Origin: Rotaria socialis
Taxonomy: Eukaryota > Rotifera > Eurotatoria > Philodinida > Philodinidae
NCBI GenBank assembly: GCA_905331475.1
Contig: CAJNYU010000970.1
Location: forward strand, 1-64,000
Length of the DNA: 64,000 bases
Direction: 5' to 3'
Shown here in pieces: positions 1 through 9,365 of this stretch. Within the stretch, counting starts at the first letter, position 1. Every line of letters starts with the position of its first letter. The position numbers and the translations under genes are program-made. The notes beneath the pieces were generated by a model. The model was not told where the DNA came from and searched no databases. It saw only the letters and a program-made list of their open reading frames with translations.

Positions 1-698
1 AAGATTTATCGACAAGTGCTTGGTGGTGCGATGGGATCATCATTTACATTAACATTAGCCAATATATTTATGTGGAAATGGCAAAAAGAACTTGTTCGTC
101 GACAAGATATGACAGGTGAATTTTATGGCCGATGAGTAAAATAGAATGAATTACAATCAATAAAAATTTATTTCGAATCATTTTGATAGATACATCGACG
201 ATATTTTTATGACATGGAATAGATCCGAAAATGACTTGAAGAATTTATTAAACGATGCAAATACTTGGCACTCAAATATAAAATTAGAATATAAAATTAG
301 CATAAGTCTTCCATTTCTTGATGTTGCTCTTACAAATAACAATGGTACGCTTTCAACATCTGTATATCATAAACCAGCAGCAGAACCTTATGTTGTACCA
401 TTTATATCTGATCATCCAAGACATACATTCGTCAATGTTATAAAAACAAGTCTTACACGTGCTCTAAGAAATTCATCAACATTTGAAATATTCAACAACG
501 AACGAATCTATATTAAGTTAAGTCTATTGTACAACGGGTAAATATTTTTTTTCATTAGATTTTCTTCCTATATATAGAAAACACTATTTAGATATCCATC
601 ATCATTCGTTGAGAAACAATTTCGAAACTTTTTTTCTGAATATATAAATTCGTCATCATTTTGACCGTTTATTGATAATGAAACTCAATTTGTAACTA
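1..698 (+). pseudogene. Penelope-like retroelement reverse transcriptase fragment, with intron
   Basis: The fragment is cut by the window edge. Frame 1 (bases 1-132) encodes an RT segment containing GGAMGSS and LANIFM, which fits the motif around RT domain 4. A stop follows at 133 and another in the new frame at 161. The reading then resumes at 182 with FDRYIDDIF (catalytic YIDD box), followed by LPFLDV (about 310-330) and a basic tail through LSLLYNG. A 54-base intron at 538-591 (GT...AG) joins G to YPSSFVEKQF in phase; beyond it a TGA stands at 662. These are the hallmarks of Penelope-like elements, which are known to keep spliceosomal introns. No GIY-YIG endonuclease is visible downstream, which fits the endonuclease-deficient, telomere-associated Athena-type lineage of bdelloids, though the sequence is too decayed to be certain. 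The copy is dead: it has several stops, a frame change and a MITE inserted at 699. Confidence 0.82.
538..591 (+). other. Intron inside the Penelope-like RT
   Basis: The donor is GTAAAT and the acceptor is CTATTTAG, with a length of 54 bases, the same size as host introns in this window. Splicing removes the TAA at 539 and joins two RT blocks in frame. Confidence 0.65.
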
Positions 699-934
699 CA
701 CTGTAAAAAAATCCGTAGAATGCTAAACCCAAAAAGGGTTGATGAAAGTGCAACGTATAATAAACCCTTTTTCCGTTTTTGAAAATTTTCATAAACCCTA
801 AATGGTATTTTCCACATAATCATAAACCCTTAAAGGGTTTATGAAAATTTTCAAAAACGGGAAAAGGGTTTATTATACGTTGCACTTTCATCAACCCTTA
901 AGGGTTTAGTATTCTACGAATTTTTTTTGCAGTG
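699..934. mobile_element. Palindromic MITE, TA-flanked (236 bp)
   Basis: The ends are CACTGTAAAAAAA and its complement TTTTTTGCAGTG, flanked on both sides by TA (697-698 and 935-936), which looks like a Tc1/mariner-type target duplication. The arms are about 100 bases long and nearly complementary over their length, with nested motifs that alternate AAACCC and GGGTTT. It carries no coding capacity. It sits inside the dead Penelope-like RT, so it inserted after, or during, the decay of that element. It shares its architecture with the elements at 17477-18998 and 27610-27938. Confidence 0.8.
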
Positions 935-1637
935 TAGAGATTAATCGACACACAATATTTCATTTTATTCTATTTTCCTAGAACGACAAAGAAAAAGACA
1001 ACAATCACGAAAAAAAAATGCATCTGACCCAACGAAAAAATAATCAACAACATCGGAAACACAATACACCAGTCTTCAAGTCACCACAAAACATAAACAA
1101 CTTAAAAACAACTGATTTTGATGCTCCTATCAAACTAAACTTTTTTAAAAAAACTTATGAGATAAATTTCAGCTTCAATAGTTTACAAAAAAAAATTTAA
1201 AAAAAGATCTAAAACAAACAACCGAATATAAATCACTATTTCAAAATTGATTTCTTTTCTGTTTCAGATACTATAAATAAGACAACACCATATTTCTCAA
1301 GACTCAATAATGACACAGCAAAAAACGAACGACAGTAGCGAAACATCAGTCCTCTTTCAGCTAGCTTCATTTGGAATAGAACAATGTTACTGCTTATATC
1401 AACTGGAACAACAGCATTACCTAATCAACGGAAAAAAAGCAATTCAAACAAACCGAATCAAACAACAGCAACATCCTTCATTCAACAACGATCACCAGCA
1501 GAATAGTGATTTATGAATTGATTCTTCTATTACATTATTGTCTTTTTATTTAATATAATTTAACGATTTTGCAAATTCTTGAAGATTTTGAATTTTTTTC
1601 GAATTTTCGTTTAAGAATAATTCAGAATAATTTAAGC
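935..1637 (+). other. Low-complexity A-rich remnant of the Penelope-like element
   Basis: This stretch lies between the MITE and the ribozyme motifs. Short open frames at 1018-1200 and 1310-1516 are lysine-, asparagine- and glutamine-rich and match no family I recognise. It is probably the decayed 3' part of the retroelement. I see no independent gene. Confidence 0.4.
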
Positions 1638-1679
1638 CATCTGATGAGACCCTTTAGCAAGGTCGAAATCTAGATCATG
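1638..1679 (+). ncRNA. Hammerhead ribozyme motif 1 (minimal type I)
   Basis: The core box CTGATGA is at 1641-1647. Stem II is formed by 1648-1651 (GACC) with 1661-1664 (GGTC), closing a 9-base loop. The GAAA box is at 1665-1668. Stem III is the palindrome TCTAGA (1669-1674), the predicted cleavage site is after ATC at 1676, and stem I pairs CAT (1638-1640) with ATG (1677-1679). All invariant core bases are present. The very short palindromic stem III is typical of hammerheads in Penelope-like elements, which are thought to act as dimers. The RNA would be self-cleaving retroelement RNA. Confidence 0.72.
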
Positions 1680-1689
1680 ACAGCCTATT

Positions 1690-1760
1690 CACACCCACAC
1701 CCTCAAGAGTCCTTTTGCAGAGACGAAACGCGTCTTGGTAGCTATTACACACCCACACCC
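1690..1760 (+). repeat. Reverse-complement telomeric repeats in a 58-bp tandem unit
   Basis: The identical 13-mer CACACCCACACCC occurs at 1690-1702 and 1748-1760, each just downstream of a hammerhead motif. Its complement holds two TGTGGG units, the telomeric repeat known from bdelloid rotifers. Endonuclease-deficient Penelope-like elements are known to carry such reverse-complement telomeric stretches, thought to pair with the G-rich chromosome-end overhang. A third identical copy is at 15893-15905. Confidence 0.72.
1702..1741 (+). ncRNA. Hammerhead ribozyme motif 2 (degenerate first box)
   Basis: The second motif lies 58 bases after the first. The GAAA box is at 1725-1728, stem III is the perfect palindrome CGCG (1729-1732), and the predicted cleavage site is after GTC at 1734. 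Stem II pairs G1709, T1710 and C1711 with G1722, A1723 and C1724. The first box reads CTCAAGA instead of CTGATGA, two changes that should abolish or cripple activity. It looks like the other half of a tandem ribozyme dimer, now decayed. Confidence 0.55.
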
Positions 1761-2249
1761 TCCTTTCAACAAAGGAAAAATTACCATTCAGATTACAAAT
1801 GTTGGAAAGTTTAAAAATGGCACTGTTTCATTTCCGATTCATATTACATCGTATCAAACCCTTTATCTGTTCCGTTTTTTTCATAGTTCTCCATTGCTTT
1901 TCGAAAGTGATGACACACTGACATTAAGATAGTGTGTTGCATCGAATCATGTCTATAAAATGATCTCGTGCGAACGAAACTCAGATAAATAAAGATTTGG
2001 AGTTATTAGAACAGAACATTTTACTTATTTCTCAATAATTCTTGATATTCCGAACGAAAACTTACCAGAAAAACGTTTTCGTAAATTGACTATTTGATGA
2101 GCAAGAAACAGGCGAGAGTTGACGATAAATAGTATGAGAAAAAGGTAACGACGAATATGATTGTTCTTTTTTAGATAACGAAGAATAGTTCTATTATTGG
2201 CATTTGTTCAATTAGTTAAAGAATAATTACGATTTTCTTTTATTCCAAA

Positions 2250-3439
2250 ATGGGTTGCATTCATAGTTCTACAAATGATGGTAATTTACTCTTATCAAAT
2301 TCAAATATTGTTGATCAGAACTTTCCATCATCATCATCATCATCATCACTCACAATCGTAGAACAAATTGAAGTAGAAAAAATTCTTTCCGCAATTCCTC
2401 AGCATTGCCGTCAAACTATTGCTAATTTTCCTTCACGGCAATTACTGAATATTTACCAACGTCATTTTTTAGCCAAATATTATATTGGGCAAGAAAACTT
2501 TGTATGTGCTATAGCACATGAATATCGAGTAGCGAAGGAATTAGAAGTTTTAATGGGTAATGATGAAGACCATTTTATCTATATTGATATTTATAATGTC
2601 ATGTCAAAATGTTTGATGAAACACAATGCTATTCCAACAGCTACTCAATTAAGTCGATCTGCTATGGCTCTATTGTTAAAACATACACCAATGGATCAAG
2701 CAGCAATCAGTACACAATATGCTAATTTAGCCGTGATTTATCAAGTACAAAAAGATTGGGTAAACGCGAATTACTGTTTGAAAGAAGCAATAAATACAGC
2801 ACAAAAAATCGATCAACCAGATCATCAATATATTCAGCTACTTCAAAAAAATTTGGATTTGATCAAGTAAGTTCGTCAGTGAAAAACTGCTTTTGTAATG
2901 GTTTGTTTCTTTTGTGTAGAGAACAAGTCGTTGACGAAATATTTTCAACAATGACTTTGACCAAAGTGGAACAAAAGCCAGGCGAAACTGAAGATCAATG
3001 TCGACGTCGAGCAATGGCTGAAATAATCGAATTCAATGCTGAACATGGAACATTTCCTTTTGATAAATTCGAATTTACACGATTACCTCTCAAAGAAACC
3101 GAATCACTAGTCAATGACCAAATTCTCAATGATGTTATTCTCAAATTAAAAACTTTTCTTACTAAAAGCCCATCATCAGAATCCGAAGAATTCAATTTTA
3201 TTGCAATTGAATTTAAACATGCACAAATGAAAGAAACTTCCTTATCTCCAGCAATTATCGAAGCAGCATTAACAATTATTTTTGATCAAATCAATAATGA
3301 AAAATTCTCCAATGATGAAAAATATGCATCATTGAAACAATTTCCATATTCATTCTCCTATACACATGATCATTTCTTTCACCAATTAGGTGTCAGAGTA
3401 TTTCTTGTCAAAACAAAATCGAAATTATCTCAAAAGTAA
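2250..3439 (+). CDS. TPR-containing protein with N-myristoylation-type start
   Basis: There are two exons, 2250-2866 and 2920-3439, joined across a 53-base GT-AG intron. The phase is preserved, giving 378 residues. The protein begins MGCIHSS, a good N-myristoylation consensus (Gly2, Ser6) with Cys3 available for palmitoylation, so it is probably membrane-anchored. Residues about 70-200 form helical pairs of tetratricopeptide type, including an AISTQYANLAVIY segment. The C-terminal 170 residues are acidic and match no domain I recognise. A serine run near residue 30 is encoded by a TCA repeat. AATAAA lies about 65 bases after the stop. The function is unknown; a scaffold role is only an inference from the TPR fold. 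Confidence 0.72.
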
Positions 3440-3933
3440 TAACATATCAAAACATAAGAATATTTTTTCTGTACTGTGTTTGAAAACAATGCCATCGACT
3501 ACAATAAAAAATTATTCGTCAGTCACAACATGAAAATAATGCTTCAATCAGGAATCGCTTATTTTCAAAAGAGAATCCGATTTTACTGGGATAAACAAAT
3601 GATTTCTTTTGTCGTTTAAGAAATGCTATACATAATGACACTTCTGATTTTTCGAGGTCACAGTTTATGGGGGTACCAGTGAAATTCTTTTACTTTGTAC
3701 AGTCAAGGCACCCAGTGAATACGAATCGAGTGTCGAACTTTCATTGTAATCAATAAAAGAAGCACCAATACGGTTGAATCAGTCGAATAGTGTTGTTTTA
3801 TGGCACCAGAAAAAGCAGAGTCTCGAAGAGAAATACATAAAAAATAAGCCTTTGGATTATTCTATTTTTTTGCAACTGATGCATTTTGTAGAGCGGATCA
3901 CGATGATGTTTTTTAGCACATTTTCATTTTGTG
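3440..3933. other. Spacer between the TPR gene and the CACTA-like element
   Basis: It holds the 3' UTR of the TPR gene with AATAAA near 3503. The open frame at 3774-3998 crosses into the transposon end and is not credible as a gene. I see nothing else. Confidence 0.5.
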
Positions 3934-3955
3934 CTAAGTACCCATGTACATTTTT

Positions 3956-4440
3956 TTTAAGCAAATACGCGTCTAAAACGCATCTATTTTGCGTCTAACT
4001 TGCAGCAACGATACGCATCTAGACGCATCGTAGATGAAACATTCATCTCGTTGAGACGCGATCAATTTCAGCCTGATCAGACGCGGCCTTTTTGTTAATC
4101 GCGGTGAGACGCGATTAATAATAGACTCGCATCTAGAGGCATCCACAAAATGTTGAACTATGCTCAGACGCAGTTGAAAACTATACTAGCTGTGATTGAA
4201 CGCGTTAACAGTGATAAACGCGTAAAAATCAGTGAAACGTTTCAAAACAGACGCATTTCCATCTGGACCACTATTAGACGCGTTTGTCATCCAGATCGCT
4301 ATTAGACTCGTTTACGACCTAGATCGCTATTAAACGCGTTTGTCATCCAGATCGCTATTAGACGCATTTTACATCTAAATCGCTATTAGACGCGTTCTGA
4401 ACAAAAATCGCGTCTAAATGCGAACAATCGAAAATTCGAA
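3956..4440. repeat. Left subterminal repeats of the CACTA-like element
   Basis: The stretch is dense in AGACGC and ACGCG. From about 4250 to 4400 a unit of roughly 32 bases (core ATCGCTATTAGACGCGTTT) repeats about five times; the earlier part is more diverged. Such arrays in CACTA elements bind element-encoded proteins. Here the BEN-like product of the neighbouring gene is a candidate binder, by inference. Confidence 0.7.
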
Positions 4441-6303
4441 AAAAGATTTGCACTCCGTTTCAGTTTTGATCTGAGCCGCCATCAAGATCCTAACGATGGC
4501 CTTCACCTCCATATAGGTCAACGGAAGACTTTAATTTAGTTTAATGTGACTTGACGTGACGTGATCTAAACGAGATTAGAACAAGTGAACTATAGATTAA
4601 GAAACTATTATACATACCGTTAAGCCACATGTGACCACGATTACGATCAAATAGAGAACAGACTATAGATGAATTCGAAATAAACTCTGGATGAAATTTT
4701 TAGTTACGTATATTACGTAAATCTTTTGATAGAAATAAAAATATGCATACCTTTTTTGCAAAAATTTCAATTAAAGAATGTATTTTATTATAAAAAATAA
4801 TTTCTTAAAGATATGTTTAAAGATTCCTCGCACCATTCATCAATATGTGCTGCTATCAGAATTCTGCTTTTAAAATCATATATTATTAAATGCTGACACT
4901 ATAAATGTATTTATTTGGTCTTATTTTTAAAGTAAAAAAGGATTCACCGAAAGAATTTAGTAACAATTATGAATAACTTCGAGCAACGGTTGATACAAAA
5001 GAAAATATTGCAAAAGCATTCATTTTACATAAAAGATTATAAATAAAGTAAAGTTCTTCATTTGTTTGAAGTAATGCATACTGGTATATCCACGCAAAAA
5101 TAGTTTTATAAGTATATATTCGAAATATATAGGTATATGCAGTCTTTCAAATCGATTGAAATTATAAATCAGTTTGAGACAATGTTAAAATAATTTCGAA
5201 AACCTTTCGTTGGTAAATTCTTTTTTAGTAGAAAATATTGCAGAAATAACAGCCATTATTCTGTCACAGGATTTCATTGAATTTACTTTAATCGTTTAGA
5301 AGTAGCACAGAAATCAAATGACTTCACATGCTATTCACTATTCTCTTTGGTAATTAATTTCTAATCGAAAAAATATGCATTCAAATTGAGAATAAGATTA
5401 AAAGTATATATATACTTTTAATCCTATATTTTTCCATCTATTCAACATATCTATGTTTGAAATAAAGACTACATAAGACTCTTGAATATATTACTAATAT
5501 TAATTATACCAGTAGCCATAATAACAATCATCAACAATATCGCTATTCTTTACAAGAATAAATCAAAAGAATGATATCCCTATTTCTTTTGAACATCAAC
5601 ATCATAGATATTTTTTCTAAGTGGTTTTTGTTGTAGGACATTAAGTTTATTTTATCACTATAATTAAAACAATTGCCGATTTTTAAAATCAGATCATAGG
5701 TTTTTTTCAGCACGAGAACTAATGAAGAATATCTAAAGTTTAAACAAAAGTTTTAAAGAATGGACCTTAAATTTTAATGATGAACATACACTAACTACAT
5801 GATAGATTTTCAACACCACTTTTGTTATGCAATCGAATATATTAACAAAAAAGTGCACGATGAACAGTTTTTATGAAATAAGTTAATTGTTTTCTTTGTT
5901 TGTGTTCAAACTGAACTGCATGTAAAATGTAGAACCGTTGAAATAGAAGAAGTCAGAAAGACAAGGCGCCATCTAGGGAGGAGTTCTGAAGTTTTTCAAG
6001 CGAAAGGATTTTAACATGTGAAAGATTTTTCTTTCCCTTACGAAGTAAAACATTAAGTGAAAGTACTCATCATATAAAAGTCTGATAAAAGTATTGGTTT
6101 ATTTATATTCAATTTAAAATCTAACGATTATACACGTCGTTGTTGTGTTTATTTAAATGCAAGATCATTTTTCAAATATTTAGCAATAACGTATTAGATT
6201 TCGGCACGTCGGACAAGTTTATTATTAACAATAATATCTATAAACCATAAGATTTCAATCGTATTTTTCATATCTTTTAATATCAAAATATTATACCTTT
6301 TAG
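4441..6303. other. Internal non-coding part of the CACTA-like element
   Basis: The stretch is AT-rich with no credible coding exon on either strand. It includes a perfect 28-base palindrome at 5396-5423 (half-site GATTAAAAGTATAT). It probably holds the promoter and 5' leader of the first element gene, since the ATG at 6304 lies directly after a splice-acceptor-like TTTTAG. Confidence 0.45.
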
Positions 6304-9189
6304 ATGGAACCACTACGTCATCGACGAAATTCTGCTTCAAGTATTCATTCACAATCAGATTCATCTATTGCGAATGTTCAATGTTCAGCCGAGCATACAC
6401 ATGCTATTGTTCAAAGACAGAAAGACAACAAAGTCGTTCTCATACCATTAGAACGTTTCGTCAACTTTGGCAAGACAGTCAAAGTGAACGAGATTGCTAC
6501 TTATAAGGAAAAGGAAGATTCTCGAAAAGCCGATCGAGGCAAAGTTTTAATTTTTGGTAAATATGCAATTTTCTTTATATTTATATATTTATAATACAAT
6601 TATTCCTCTTTTTAAGGAACTGAAGAATTATGCGTCGAGCAGCTTCAAGTTTTAATGGAAGAAATCGGTAATGAGAACGAAGAACCATCAACAATATCTG
6701 GTAGATATATCTTCAGAGTTTTTACTTAGAAAAAAGCGAATGATTAACATGGAAACTTTGCACATTAAAAGTACATTAAAAAATGACTTGTTCATTGATA
6801 TTTTTACATTTTCATGCGCTTCAAAATCAATTATCTGAATGACTTTATACTTTATATGCATGCTGAAGAATATCAAAAATGACATGATATATTCTCATGC
6901 TTAAAAATTTTGATAAAAAAATTATAATTAAGTGAACCTGATCTTGATTACATTAACGGCTTTCATTTGTTTTGCTATCCCTTTTATGACAAATTTTTTT
7001 TTATTATGAGCTACGACGATTTTCTAGATTGCAGGCAATGACTGATACAGAATCTGCTTTTGAATAGTGATATGGAACATTCATCACCTGAATTTTTAAA
7101 GAGCTATTTTTCGAAATTTTATGCTCTCTGTTCACTAAGTTCATTGCTCCTTGATTCTCTATATAATATTACTTTTAGCTAATGCAATTTCATCATCGTC
7201 ATCAACCACTGCAAAGGACACGAGTAATAAAAAGCGATTTTTAAATATGACGAACGAATCATGTAAGTACTTCTATATGCAATCATTCAACTAAACTGAA
7301 AAAACACCAATTATCTTTTAGGTAACAAGAAAAAGAAAGTGAATAATCAGAGTGGGATGTCAAATCAATTATTAACATCCAAAAATAAATCTCAATCAAG
7401 TAGTAAGCACTTTCTAATATCTTCTAGTTTTAAATAGTATTCAAGAACTTACAGTATTTAAAAAATCCTCAAATATTTTTTTACTGTGTTCAATAATGCT
7501 AAAAAGTTTGTTAACGCAATCGTAAAATAGCTCGTTTTTGTAATTTAGAAGCAGATCGTCGATTCGATTCCCGATCATCAATCAGTATTAATGTAACTCC
7601 TGTTGTAACAAAAACGAGTAGAAAAACAAAAGATCAAGTTAAACGAAAATTATTTACGGATTCGAACAGGTGCTCAGTCCATGATGATTCCCATGGCGAA
7701 GGTATAATTGAAAATACTTATTATAAGTGCTTATTCTCTACTAATGATCATTATTGCCTCACAACTACATTTAATGTTGTTGAAAACCTCTAATTTGATC
7801 TTATATTTCCGGCAGACTTGCTGGCTTATTTTTAAAATGTATATTACATGTATTTGGATTAGTCTTTGGTAACTTTTTAGAAGATATTCATGAAATTCAT
7901 GATATTGGGAAGGAAAATCAGCCACCAAATGATACTGTCGGTGATGAATCTTATTCGAAATCAACTAATGATAATCATTATCAATCTGATCCGAAAACAC
8001 CTGCTAACATTGCTTCATCGATTCAATCAGATGCTGAAGAAATTTTTAATTCACCTGAAGATGATAAAAACACAAGTATGATATTGTTTGATTATAGATG
8101 CATTGGCTAAATCAATATTTTTGTAGGTTCAAGTTTAAGTGATATTAGTGCTGATTTGGAAGATGTGGATTCAGATCAAGTGAAAACTATCTTGTTGAAA
8201 AAATATATAAAAACCTATAAAAAATATCAACAAGAAAAGCACAACACAACGATACTGCGAGCTAAAGTCGATTATTATAAAAAGAATTACGTTCGTACGT
8301 TAGCTTTCATTAGTTTCATGGATTATAAACTGTTCATTTTTATCTATACATAGTTTCAAGACTATGCTTTATTTATTATTCTTTTCTTTAGCGATGCCTG
8401 ATGCAAGAGCTCGTGCATGGTTTAGCCGTGTGGCAAAAGTATTGAATAGAAATTTATCAGCCAATGATATTCTTGAACATTCTAAACGAATTGGGTTTTC
8501 CAATCCTAATCTACTTCTTGGTTGTATTGGTGACAATGGCACCGAGACAACACGAAAAATCATTCGAAACATGTATTCAAAAGAAGTATTATTGACCAAA
8601 GTTGGAAACGAAGCTGTATCAAAAGAAAGACGTAAAGCTATTCGAGGCAAGTAGTATAGTCATATACTAATATTTATTTTGATGGAACACAGCTATTGCT
8701 ATCAAATAAGTTGTTCTTATCTTTGGAATATATCTCTCTTGAGAAAACTAATATAACTAATCTACGTCAAATATTCAGCCATGTTGTTTGCTCAATAAGA
8801 TAATCAAAATTATTATTCTTGATCTTTTCTATATCATCAAGTCTTAGTTTATGCTTTCATGATGAAAGTCATAGATTATTATTTCACTTCATTAATTACA
8901 GATTGATCATTAATCGAATTTATATTATTTTTTAGATTTTGTTGAAGTCCATCATGGACTCATTGCTGATCATCCATTTAATGAAAGCATCAATGGAGTC
9001 TTTCGTCAAGCAAAATCTTACTCAAAAAAATCAAAGGAAAAAAAAGCCGTTTCAAAAGCATCAAATGTTAGTCAAAGAAAAATTAGTGATATGCTTCCAA
9101 AAAAGAAATTAGCTTTAAATGTAACAAGCAAAGTTATGAAAACTTTTGATGATCCATGTTCAAGTTCAAATGAAGATAACGAAATATAA
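6304..9189 (+). CDS. BEN-domain-like protein of the CACTA-like element
   Basis: Nine exons are read: 6304-6556, 6617-6700, 7179-7262, 7322-7402, 7549-7701, 7881-8075, 8127-8294, 8392-8646 and 8936-9189. All splice phases close, giving 508 residues. The middle is low-complexity (Ser, Asp, Asn), followed by a lysine-rich coiled-coil stretch near residues 310-340 (KKYIKTYKKYQQE). The C-terminal third has a helical block with RKIIRNMYSKEVLL and RRKAIRDFVEVHHG, which resembles a BEN domain, a DNA-binding and protein-interaction fold. It ends in a lysine-rich tail. The eighth intron starts with GC (GCAAGT), not GT. The gene lies just upstream of the transposase in the same direction, so it is probably the element's accessory DNA-binding protein. 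The first exon follows a TTTTAG, so a 5' leader intron is possible. The BEN assignment is by eye. Confidence 0.62.
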
Positions 9190-9365
9190 ATATTTCAATT
9201 AAACAGACTTTTATTGATTGTTTCCTTGTAATGGTCAAGCCTTTTATGTTCATTTTTGCATTTTTTGTTTCATTATCATTTTTTGTTATAACATATCTTT
9301 ATATGTGTGATTTTTATCATTTATGATTTATTCAAAAAAGAAAACATATTCTCTTGCTATTTCAG

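Noticed and set aside
1735-1932. 65-codon open frame after the hammerheads
   Set aside because: Its start lies inside the ribozyme/telomeric repeat, it begins mid-repeat and shows no domain.
8369-8650. 93-codon minus-strand open frame
   Set aside because: It is antisense to exon 8 of the BEN-like gene, which has consistent splice phases and domain-like sequence.
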